The position numbers and the translations under genes were made by a program. Shown one piece after another: positions 4,720 through 9,958 of a stretch of 9,958 bases of DNA. The stretch comes from Bacteroides sp. GTDB taxonomy: Bacteria > Bacteroidota > Bacteroidia > Bacteroidales > Muribaculaceae. How positions within the stretch are numbered: position 1 is the stretch's first letter; each line of letters opens with the position of its first letter. The notes beneath the pieces are model-generated. The model saw nothing but the letters and a program-made list of their open reading frames with translations, was not told the origin of the DNA and searched no databases. The stretch is taken from assembly GCA_014801735.1 (NCBI GenBank), contig JAAVDO010000019.1, forward strand, positions 1-9,958, read 5' to 3'.

Positions 4720-7641
4720 TCATGCGCGTGAGGGCTTTCTGCCCTTTACCACATTCTTATTCTTGCTGTTGCGGCGCGAATCGGTGAGATAAGCCACCGG
4801 TGCGGCGATGAATATGGTAGCAAGTGTACCGATAACTACGCCGAAGATCATGGCGAATGTGAACGAACGGATAGCGTCGCCACCGAGAATGAAAATGCAG
4901 AGAAGCACGAGCAGGGTCGATGCGGAAGTCATCACCGTACGGCTCAGGGTCGAGTTGATCGAATTGTTGATGTTGGTGAAGAAATCCTGCTTCGGATACA
5001 GGGCTACGTTCTCACGCACGCGGTCGAACACCACCACGGTATCATTGATCTGATAACCGATCACGGTAAGGATTGCGGCGATAAACGACTGGTCAATCTC
5101 CATTGCAAACGGGAATACTCCCCAGAAGATGCTGTAGAAACCTACGATCGAGAACGCTGTGAAAGCTACGGCGGCGAGAGCACCGACAGAGAATGCAATG
5201 TTATGGAAACGGATCAGGATATAGAGGAACATCGCTGCCAGAGCCAGGATAACGGCTATGTAGGCGTCGGTACGCATATCGTTGGCCACGGTAGGACCTA
5301 CCTTCTGCGACGACATGATACCGATATTCTCGTTAGTTGTCGAGAAGTCGCTCATCGGCATATCACCGATCTCGCTCTTGAGTCCCGTATAGAGAATCTC
5401 CATGATCTCGTTGTCAACATTCTCGTCGTCTGAATCGATCTTATAGTTGGTCGAGATACGGACCTTGGTGTCATCATCGATAGTGATCACGCTCACCTGA
5501 GCTCCCTCGAACAACGGAGCGAGCTGCTGCTGGAGCTCGTGAGTCTTGACGCTGTGGTCGAACTGAACCACATAGTTACGGCCACCCGAGAAGTCGATAC
5601 CCTGATTCAGGCCGCGGAACAGCAGGAATCCGATAACGATCAGCACGAACACGCCGGCGATAGTGAAGCTGGTCTTGCGGGCACCCAGGAAGTTAAAGTG
5701 GGTGTTGGTAAACATCTTCTTCGACAGCGAGGTGGAGAAGGTGAGGTTTTTGAAGGCCTTGGTGTTGGCACAGAGGATGTAGACCAGACGGGTCAGATAT
5801 ACAGCAGTAAAGAACGAGCAGATGATACCGATGATAAGCGTTGTGGCAAAACCCTTGATAGGTCCTGTGCCGAACAGCAGCAGAATCACACCCGTGATGA
5901 TCGAGGTAAGGTTAGAGTCGAAGATCGCCGAGAATGCGTTGCTGTAGCCTTCGTCGATAGCGGTGCGTACGGTCTTGCCGGCGCGAAGCTCTTCTTTGGC
6001 ACGCTCATAGATAAGCACGTTGGCGTCAACAGCCATACCCAGCGCGAGCACGATACCGGCGATACCCGACAGTGTCAGCACAGCCTGGAACGATGCCAGA
6101 ATACCGAACGTGAAGAAGATGTTGAAGATAAGGGCCAGGTTGGCGATAAGGCCCGGAATGATGCCGTAGAAGGCACACATGAAGATCATGAGGAGCACGA
6201 GAGCCACAATAAACGACCACACGCCGTCTTCGATAGCCTGCTGACCCAGCGAAGGACCGATCACGGTGTCGCTGATGATGTCTACCTTTGCTGCCATCTT
6301 ACCCGACTTGAGCACGTTTGCAAGGTCTTTTGCCTCGTCGGTGGTGAAGTTACCGGTGATCGACGAACGGCCGCCCTCGATAGCATTCTGAACCACGGGT
6401 GCGCTGTAAACCTGGTCGTCGAGCACGATAGCCACCTGCTTCTGAATGTTGGCTGCTGTCACGCGGCCCCACTGCTTGGCGGCATCGGGCTTCATGGTCA
6501 TCGAAACGTAGTTGCCGCCCTGCATGTTGTCAAACTCGGCGGTGGCGTTGGTTACAACGTCGCCGCTCAGGGCTGCCTTGCCGGCGGTGGTGCGCAGACC
6601 TACCAGCGTATAGAGATCCACCTTGCGGGTGCGTCCGGTAGCGGTGTCGGTCATTTCCACAGTCTCGGGCTTAACCTCCCAGGCGAGCTTCAGGTTGTTC
6701 GGAAGAATGCGCTTTGCAGCGGGCGAGGCAAGCAGCGAGTCGATGGCGGCGCGCTGTATGTTGGTGGCCATGCCGACAACGATGGGATTGTTCTGGCCGC
6801 CTACCTGAAGGAAATGGGCAAACAGGCCCTGACCGGCGTTCACTGAGTCGGTGGCAATGGTGCGGTCAAGCTCGGAGAGCGCGTTGGCATATTCCTGCAG
6901 GGGGTATGTCTCATAGAATTCCAGATTTGCGCTCGACTTGAGGAGCTCGCGCACGCGGTCGTGCTCTTTCACGCCGGGAAGTTCCAGAAGGATCTGGCCA
7001 TCCTTTTCGAGTTCCTGAATGTTGGGAGCCACAACGCCAAACTGGTCGATACGGTTGCGAAGCACGTTGGTCGAGCTGCTCACGCGGTCTTTCACTTCCT
7101 GCTTCAGAGCCGATTCGATAGCATCCTGCGAGTCGCCGCGCTTGGTCTGTTCGCGGAACACCACGGTGAGGTCGCCGCTCGGATCAAGTTTCTTATACTC
7201 ACGGCAGAACACCGACACATAGTCGTTGGTCTTCGTAACCTTCACTACTGAGTCGGTAGCCTGGATGGCACGCTCGAAATAGGGATTGCCGTCGGCGTTG
7301 GCCATTGAGCGGAGAATGTCGGGAACGCTCACCTGAAGGGTCACGTTCATACCGCCCTTGAGGTCGAGGCCCAGGCCTACTCCCAGTTTCTGAACTTCAT
7401 TGAAAGTATAGCCCATATACACCGGCTCTTTGCCGATCGAGTCGATATAACTCTTATAGGCCATTCGATACGCGTCGGATTTCGTGTCGCCGCTACCGGC
7501 CACCTGAGCTGCGTATGCCTCGGCCTTGGCCTCGTGGTGGTTGGTCACCAGCGTAAACGAGAGGTAGAAGAGGCAAATGAGCACCAGGAAGATGGCAATG
7601 ATACCGGCCACTACGCTTCCTAATTTTCCTTTGCTTTGCAT
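4720..7641 (-). CDS. secDF: Protein translocase subunit SecDF (SecD-SecF fusion)
   Basis: A 973-residue fusion of the SecD and SecF subunits that pull exported proteins across the inner membrane using the proton or sodium gradient, working with SecYEG. The SecD half has TM1 (about 8-32), the GLDLKGG motif (91-97), the large periplasmic P1 region (about 100-450) with VAIVLDDQVYSAPVV (403-417), then a five-TM block containing GMAVDANVLIYERAKEEL (535-552). Asp539 matches the conserved ion-path Asp of SecD. The SecF half starts with a TM at about 657-676, GIDFSGGRNYVVQF (681-694) and its own periplasmic domain, then TMs with GYQINDTVVVFDRVREN (862-878) including conserved Asp867. A basic tail (RRNSKNKNVVKGRKPSRA) ends the protein. 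Single-chain SecDF is usual in Bacteroidetes; length and motifs look intact. The long frames antisense to it are shadows. Confidence 0.96.
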   Translation of the reverse strand: MQSKGKLGSVVAGIIAIFLVLICLFYLSFTLVTNHHEAKAEAYAAQVAGSGDTKSDAYRMAYKSYIDSIGKEPVYMGYTFNEVQKLGVGLGLDLKGGMNVTLQVSVPDILRSMANADGNPYFERAIQATDSVVKVTKTNDYVSVFCREYKKLDPSGDLTVVFREQTKRGDSQDAIESALKQEVKDRVSSSTNVLRNRIDQFGVVAPNIQELEKDGQILLELPGVKEHDRVRELLKSSANLEFYETYPLQEYANALSELDRTIATDSVNAGQGLFAHFLQVGGQNNPIVVGMATNIQRAAIDSLLASPAAKRILPNNLKLAWEVKPETVEMTDTATGRTRKVDLYTLVGLRTTAGKAALSGDVVTNATAEFDNMQGGNYVSMTMKPDAAKQWGRVTAANIQKQVAIVLDDQVYSAPVVQNAIEGGRSSITGNFTTDEAKDLANVLKSGKMAAKVDIISDTVIGPSLGQQAIEDGVWSFIVALVLLMIFMCAFYGIIPGLIANLALIFNIFFTFGILASFQAVLTLSGIAGIVLALGMAVDANVLIYERAKEELRAGKTVRTAIDEGYSNAFSAIFDSNLTSIITGVILLLFGTGPIKGFATTLIIGIICSFFTAVYLTRLVYILCANTKAFKNLTFSTSLSKKMFTNTHFNFLGARKTSFTIAGVFVLIVIGFLLFRGLNQGIDFSGGRNYVVQFDHSVKTHELQQQLAPLFEGAQVSVITIDDDTKVRISTNYKIDSDDENVDNEIMEILYTGLKSEIGDMPMSDFSTTNENIGIMSSQKVGPTVANDMRTDAYIAVILALAAMFLYILIRFHNIAFSVGALAAVAFTAFSIVGFYSIFWGVFPFAMEIDQSFIAAILTVIGYQINDTVVVFDRVRENVALYPKQDFFTNINNSINSTLSRTVMTSASTLLVLLCIFILGGDAIRSFTFAMIFGVVIGTLATIFIAAPVAYLTDSRRNSKNKNVVKGRKPSRA

Positions 7642-7751
7642 GTAAAGATTGGTATGGGGTTATGGTTAAATATTTGTTTCGTTTTGAGCTCCGCGAACAC
7701 CAAAACACCACCCTGACGGCGGCGTCCGGTAAATCATGGTTTTTCAGCTTG

Positions 7752-7759
7752 CAAATATA
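7752..7759 (-). promoter_or_regulatory. -7 promoter box of secDF
   Basis: On the minus strand the bases read TATATTTG, an exact TAnnTTTG. The predicted start near 7747 gives a leader of about 105 nt before the secDF ATG at 7641. The -33 region is weak. The box lies in the 216-bp divergent gap shared with the epimerase gene. Confidence 0.5.
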
Positions 7760-7845
7760 GCACAATTTTTTGGCTTTATACGCTTGATTGACTCCAATAT
7801 TCTCTTTTATCCGTCTTTATCTGGCTTTTTTTCACCAAAACACAT

Positions 7846-7853
7846 TATCTTTG
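7846..7853 (+). promoter_or_regulatory. -7 promoter box of the epimerase gene
   Basis: TATCTTTG is an exact TAnnTTTG box ending only 4 bp before the ATG at 7858. If spacing is normal for this phylum, transcription starts at or next to the A of the start codon, predicting a leaderless mRNA. Confidence 0.55.
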
Positions 7854-7857
7854 CCCC

Positions 7858-8892
7858 ATGAAATCCATTTCTTCACCAAAAAGTGTTCTGATAGTGGGCG
7901 CCGGAGGTTTCATCGGCGGCTTTCTTGCCCGTGAGGCCCTTGCCCGCGGTTTCAGAGTATGGGCCGGCGTCAGGCCCACAACTTCGCGCAGGTTTCTTAC
8001 TGACCCTGCGCTACGCTTCATTGTGTTCGACGATTTCGAATCGCATCAGGCCATAGCGGCGGCCCTGCGGAGCGTCCTCCCCGAAGGTCAGGGGTTCGAC
8101 TACATTGTCTACAATCTGGGAGCGACAAAGTGTACGAACTTCGCCGATTTCAACCGTATCAACTTCGGCTATCTCCGCAACTTCGTGCGCGCCCTTGAGC
8201 TCAACGATATGCACCCCGAGCGTCTGCTCTATATGAGCAGCCTCTCTGCGCTCGGCAAGGGCGACGAGAAAGGCTACACGCCCATGTCGGGCTCTATGGT
8301 GCCCGACCCCGACACACGTTATGGTCTGTCCAAGGTGAAAGCCGAGATGCTGCTCGAAATGACGCCTTGGCTCCGTTGGACTATTCTGCGCCCCACCGGC
8401 GTCTACGGGCCCCATGAGCAAGACTATCTGATGATGATAAAGGCTATCGAGCACCACTTCGATTTTGGCGTCGGTTTCCGTAAACAGATGCTCACTTTCA
8501 TCTATGTCGAAGATCTGGCCCGTGCCGTCTTCGATGCTGTCACATCTCCCGCCACCTTGCGCAAGAAATATATCATCTCCGAACCCCGTGCATATACACA
8601 ATCCGAATTTCGTAAAATTGTGGCCCGACAGCTCGGGGTGAAATGCGTCATACCCCTCAGGCTGCCGCTATGGATCACGTATGTCGCATCGTTCGTCGCC
8701 GAGAAATACGGCGTGGCTACCCTTAGGCCATCCACTCTCAATCGCGACAAATTTCGTATAATGAAGCAGCGCAACTGGAACTGCGATATTTCCGATGCAG
8801 TCCGCGATTTCAATTTCTCTCCGCGCGTTGACCTCGCTACCGGCCTCCGCTACACTATCGACTCTTATCACGCCCTAAAGGCTGAATCCTGA
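7858..8892 (+). CDS. NAD(P)-dependent epimerase/dehydratase (extended SDR family)
   Basis: A 344-residue cytoplasmic protein of the extended short-chain dehydrogenase/reductase family. The N-terminal Rossmann fold shows VLIVGAGGFIGGFLA (10-24) with the GxxGxxG dinucleotide loop (14-20). The catalytic set follows: MSSLSALG (126-133) supplying the Ser, and YGLSK (155-159) supplying Tyr and Lys. RPTGVYGP (178-185) and FIYVEDLARAV (214-224) are typical of sugar-nucleotide epimerases and related reductases. Proteins of this type modify nucleotide sugars or steroid/flavonoid-like alcohols; the substrate cannot be told from sequence. No sugar-biosynthesis genes lie next to it, so it appears to stand alone. 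It is transcribed divergently from secDF and is followed 23 nt after its stop by a strong hairpin. Confidence 0.88.
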   Translation: MKSISSPKSVLIVGAGGFIGGFLAREALARGFRVWAGVRPTTSRRFLTDPALRFIVFDDFESHQAIAAALRSVLPEGQGFDYIVYNLGATKCTNFADFNRINFGYLRNFVRALELNDMHPERLLYMSSLSALGKGDEKGYTPMSGSMVPDPDTRYGLSKVKAEMLLEMTPWLRWTILRPTGVYGPHEQDYLMMIKAIEHHFDFGVGFRKQMLTFIYVEDLARAVFDAVTSPATLRKKYIISEPRAYTQSEFRKIVARQLGVKCVIPLRLPLWITYVASFVAEKYGVATLRPSTLNRDKFRIMKQRNWNCDISDAVRDFNFSPRVDLATGLRYTIDSYHALKAES

Positions 8893-8911
8893 CAACTGGT
8901 TTACCTCCAAA

Positions 8912-9058
8912 TATCGAACCGGCTTCCATGCGTCTCGCATAGAAGCCGGTTCTTGTCTTTTAACCAATCAATCTATCTAATACCAATCATTATACCAATC
9001 TTTTCTTTTGCGTGTGTGTCTGTCGGAATATCGGGGCTCAGCCCTTTCGTCTTCCGAC
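8912..9058 (-). ncRNA. Candidate small RNA, copy 1
   Basis: Read leftwards from a start near 9058, about 147 nt. The 5' end folds into a stem of TTCCGACA (9052-9059) with TGTCGGAA (9021-9028) enclosing a GGGC/GCCC mini-hairpin (9034-9044). The 5'-most base pair depends on the exact start site. A CA-rich linker and an A/U-rich middle follow, containing GATTGGT three times (plus-strand ACCAATC at 8994-9000, 8982-8988, 8963-8969). The 3' hairpin spans 8952-8916 with 17 pairs (one U-G) and loop AGA. After it the U-tract is imperfect (GATATTTGG), so termination may be leaky toward the epimerase gene. The unit is duplicated at 9413-9568. There is no coding potential. I do not recognise an RNA family. 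Confidence 0.5.
8916..8961 (+). terminator. Terminator-like hairpin downstream of the epimerase gene
   Basis: GAACCGGCTTC (8916-8926) pairs perfectly with GAAGCCGGTTC (8942-8952). An inner ATGCG/CGCAT stem (8928-8932 with 8936-8940) and a TCT loop complete it, and it is followed on the plus strand by ttgtctttt (8953-8961). It can end epimerase transcription and is also the 3' end of the minus-strand RNA. Confidence 0.6.
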
Positions 9059-9062
9059 ACTG

Positions 9063-9092
9063 CAAAATTACATCACTTTCATCAAATACAAC
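9063..9092 (-). promoter_or_regulatory. Promoter of candidate small RNA copy 1
   Basis: On the minus strand, TAATTTTG (9070-9063) is an exact -7 box and GTTG (9092-9089) lies 18 bp upstream, close to the usual -33 position. Both elements and their spacing are identical in copy 2. The box ends 4 bp before the predicted RNA start. Confidence 0.55.
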
Positions 9093-9102
9093 ACCGCCAT
9101 GT

Positions 9103-9139
9103 ATTAATGAAAGTTAAAACCATTACACCGTTGTTACAC
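9103..9139 (-). promoter_or_regulatory. Conserved block upstream of small RNA promoter, copy 1
   Basis: A 37-bp block from attaatgaaagttaaaac to the second ttacac matches 9613-9649 at 35 of 37 positions. It contains TTACAC at 9123-9128 and 9134-9139, 11 bp (one helical turn) apart. It sits about 45-81 bp upstream of the predicted start, suggesting a regulator site. Confidence 0.4.
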
Positions 9140-9412
9140 GTCAGATCAACCTACTGATCCACCATACTTTATCGCTCTGAGCTTCTAACTGCTCCAACTC
9201 AATTATCCAGAATGTCAAAGATCTCTATTTGCTATCTATCTCCACGGGCTGATCTCCCCGTGAACTATCGAGCGTTTATTGCGCCCCTCAGGCCGCTTGC
9301 CCGTTTGCATTGCAAAGTTACTTACACCTCCACTCCCCGTGGTGCGCACCTGCCCCTAACGTCAACTCCATTCACAAAAACCTCCCATCAGCTCACGTCT
9401 GCGAATACCATC
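9140..9412. other. Spacer between the two small RNA units
   Basis: No protein gene is convincing here. Plus-strand frames across it run straight through the small-RNA repeats, so they are not credible. Two minor items are seen: a hairpin CACGGG/CCCGTG (9243-9248 with 9257-9262) and, on the minus strand, TAACTTTG (9320-9313), an exact -7 box without a -33 partner. That box is followed at once by a 24-codon open frame (9310-9236), too short to call. Confidence 0.4.
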
Positions 9413-9459
9413 AAAAAAAATCGAACCGGCTCCAATGCGTCTCGCACAGAAGCCGGTTC
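9413..9459 (-). terminator. Intrinsic terminator of small RNA copy 2
   Basis: On the minus strand GAACCGGCTTC (9459-9449) pairs with GGAGCCGGTTC (9433-9423), with one U-G pair. An inner stem closes on loop AGA, and the hairpin is followed by GA and eight T residues (9420-9413). The orientation is unambiguous: the plus strand has no comparable U-tract on its own 3' side. Confidence 0.8.
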
Positions 9460-9568
9460 TTGTCTTTTAACCAATCAATCTATCAATTTATACCAATCAT
9501 TATACCAATCTATCATTTGCGTGTGTGTCCGTCGGAATCATCGGGACTCGGCCCTTTCCTCTTCCGAC
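9413..9568 (-). ncRNA. Candidate small RNA, copy 2
   Basis: About 156 nt from a predicted start near 9568 to the U-tract at 9413. The architecture matches copy 1: a 5' stem (TTCCGAC 9562-9568 with GTCGGAA 9531-9537), a conserved GACACACACGC linker, three GATTGGT words (plus-strand ACCAATC at 9504-9510, 9492-9498, 9470-9476), and a long 3' hairpin ending in eight U. It is the better preserved of the two because promoter, structure and terminator are all intact. No target or protein partner can be named. A role as a base-pairing regulator is inference; the repeated GAUUGGU words in the unpaired middle are the most obvious interaction sites. Confidence 0.6.
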
Positions 9569-9572
9569 ACTG

Positions 9573-9602
9573 CAAAATTACATCACTTTCACTACATACA
9601 AC
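9573..9602 (-). promoter_or_regulatory. Promoter of candidate small RNA copy 2
   Basis: On the minus strand, TAATTTTG (9580-9573) is an exact -7 box and GTTG (9602-9599) lies 18 bp upstream, the same arrangement as in copy 1 although the bases between differ in several places. Confidence 0.6.
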
Positions 9603-9612
9603 ACCTTCCCGC

Positions 9613-9649
9613 ATTAATGAAAGTTAAAACCGTTACACCATTGTTACAC
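9613..9649 (-). promoter_or_regulatory. Conserved block upstream of small RNA promoter, copy 2
   Basis: This is the counterpart of 9103-9139, with TTACAC at 9633-9638 and 9644-9649 again 11 bp apart. The 10 bp between the block and the -33 element (9603-9612) are more diverged between copies, so the block appears to be under its own constraint. Confidence 0.4.
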
Positions 9650-9669
9650 CGCCTCCAGATCAATATTAC

Positions 9670-9825
9670 TCACGTTCCTGTTCGCCTGTCACCCCGAATA
9701 AAGCCCGTAATCCGACGATACATGCCCGGAGGTAAAATCCCTCCATCCGCCCGCAGATAAAGCGACACGCGCATCCCGGCACACAATTCCGCTATCTCTG
9801 CCGCTATATGTCCCAGCGATGCCAC
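9670..9825 (-). CDS. Small hypothetical protein with uncertain start
   Basis: A minus-strand open frame of 64 codons runs from 9864 to a TGA at 9670-9672. It reads as natural protein: an amphipathic helix (ELYEWCVASLGHIAAEIAEL), then MRVSLYLRADGGILPPGMYR, then a basic tail RRITGFIRGDRRTGT. There is no ATG near its beginning. The given start is a GTG at 9825 (51 residues); an ATG at 9774 would give 34 residues. The frame opens inside the tandem duplication at 9856-9883, directly after the stop of the upstream minus-strand gene, so it may be a coupled second gene or a displaced fragment. No family is recognised. Confidence 0.3.
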   Translation of the reverse strand: MASLGHIAAEIAELCAGMRVSLYLRADGGILPPGMYRRITGFIRGDRRTGT

Positions 9826-9855
9826 ACACCATTCATACAGCTCAGTTTGCTCAGT

Positions 9856-9883
9856 TAATTTCCCTTATCTAATTTCCCTTATC
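9856..9883. repeat. Perfect 14-bp tandem duplication
   Basis: taatttcccttatc occurs twice with no gap (9856-9869 and 9870-9883). On the minus strand it covers the last codons and stop of the gene at the right edge. Both with and without the second copy that gene ends in the same residues (DKGN) followed by a stop. Confidence 0.9.
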
Positions 9884-9958
9884 ATACTCTGATCCCCCCT
9901 GCGCACGTTTGCGCATCCAAAAGATGTCGACATAATCGCTCCACCCGTGAGAAGTCAA
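9869..9958 (-). CDS. C-terminal end of an unidentified protein (partial at right edge)
   Basis: The minus-strand frame enters from the right edge and reads 29 residues (LTSHGWSDYVDIFWMRKRAQ, then GGSEYDKGN) to a TAG at 9871-9869. The mix of aromatic, acidic and basic residues looks like genuine protein and no other frame here does. It is too short for a family call. It runs in the same direction as the small open frame at 9864-9670 and could share its transcript. Confidence 0.4.
   Translation of the reverse strand: MTSHGWSDYVDIFWMRKRAQGGSEYDKGN

Larger units (their letters stand above)
8914..9139. repeat. Duplicated unit, copy 1
   Basis: This stretch is a diverged direct repeat of 9421-9649, displaced by 507 bp at the left end and 510 bp at the right. 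Best-matching blocks are the terminator hairpin with the following 20 bp, the ACCAATC cluster, the CTTCCGACACTGCAAAATTA block, and the upstream 37-bp block (35 of 37 identical). Differences concentrate in loops and linkers, as expected for a structured transcribed unit. Confidence 0.85.
9421..9649. repeat. Duplicated unit, copy 2
   Basis: This is the second copy of the 8914-9139 unit, in the same orientation. The flanks on both sides differ between copies, so the duplicated segment ends close to the RNA terminator on one side and the TTACAC pair on the other. The duplicated piece is therefore a complete transcription unit with its regulatory region. Confidence 0.85.

Noticed and set aside
5539..6846. 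435-codon open frame on the plus strand inside secDF
   Set aside because: It is exactly antisense to conserved SecD/SecF sequence. The composition (His, Glu, Gly and Val rich) is what the reverse of GC-rich membrane-protein codons gives, with no motif or start signal.
9236..9310. 24-codon minus-strand peptide right after a TAACTTTG box
   Set aside because: The ATG lies slightly too close to the box for a normal start, there is no -33 element, and nothing in the peptide is recognisable; it could arise by chance.
8914..9649. CRISPR array or insertion-sequence ends
   Set aside because: There are only two long diverged copies about 510 bp apart, with no short regular spacers, no terminal inverted repeats and no transposase.
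9212..9760. 182-codon plus-strand frame across the right intergenic region
   Set aside because: It reads straight through the terminator, structured RNA and promoter of copy 2, with Ser/Thr/Ile-rich sequence and no conserved pattern; the equivalent frame is not kept in copy 1.

Overview
The window reads as a chromosomal segment of a Bacteroidales bacterium. The main evidence is a single-chain SecD-SecF fusion, promoters of the Bacteroidetes type (TAnnTTTG -7 boxes) before several genes, no purine-rich ribosome binding sites where they would be expected, a DUF3244-like secreted protein and a LuxR-type regulator tail of a Bacteroidetes style. The moderately GC-rich housekeeping genes would suit a Muribaculaceae-like gut lineage, but that placement is a guess.

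Layout. Positions 1-506 hold the C-terminal part of a helix-turn-helix regulator. A leader with a 12-bp inverted repeat and a -7 box precedes a small secreted protein (793-1158). An AT-rich patch follows: a small lipoprotein (1229-1603) overlapping by ATGA a remnant of an M43/pappalysin-like secreted metalloprotease (1600-2142). The remnant lacks a zinc-binding HExxH, and a different frame continues in protein-like fashion to 2200. An outer-membrane beta-barrel gene (2331-2927) then converges on nhaC, with about 360 bp between them packed with GC-rich stem-loops. On the minus strand, secDF (7641-4720) is followed by an intrinsic terminator and then nhaC (4628-3285). An NAD-dependent epimerase-like gene (7858-8892) diverges from secDF.

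From 8893 to about 9660 there is no convincing protein gene. This stretch holds two copies, about 510 bp apart, of a roughly 230-bp unit. Each copy has, on the minus strand, a conserved upstream block with two TTACAC words 11 bp apart, a -33/-7 promoter, a 5' hairpin, an AU-rich middle with three GATTGGT words, and a long hairpin of about 17 positions. In copy 2 the hairpin is followed by eight U residues, a textbook terminator. I interpret these as two paralogous small RNAs of about 150 nt, and this is the strongest candidate in the window for an undescribed element. The right edge carries the end of a minus-strand gene whose stop lies in a perfect 14-bp tandem duplication, then a small open frame without a clear start.

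Functionally, SecDF (proton/sodium-driven export) and NhaC (sodium/proton antiport) are linked through the sodium/proton gradient. The secreted protein, lipoprotein and barrel are envelope cargo. Nothing here looks like a CRISPR array, an insertion sequence, an rRNA or a tRNA.
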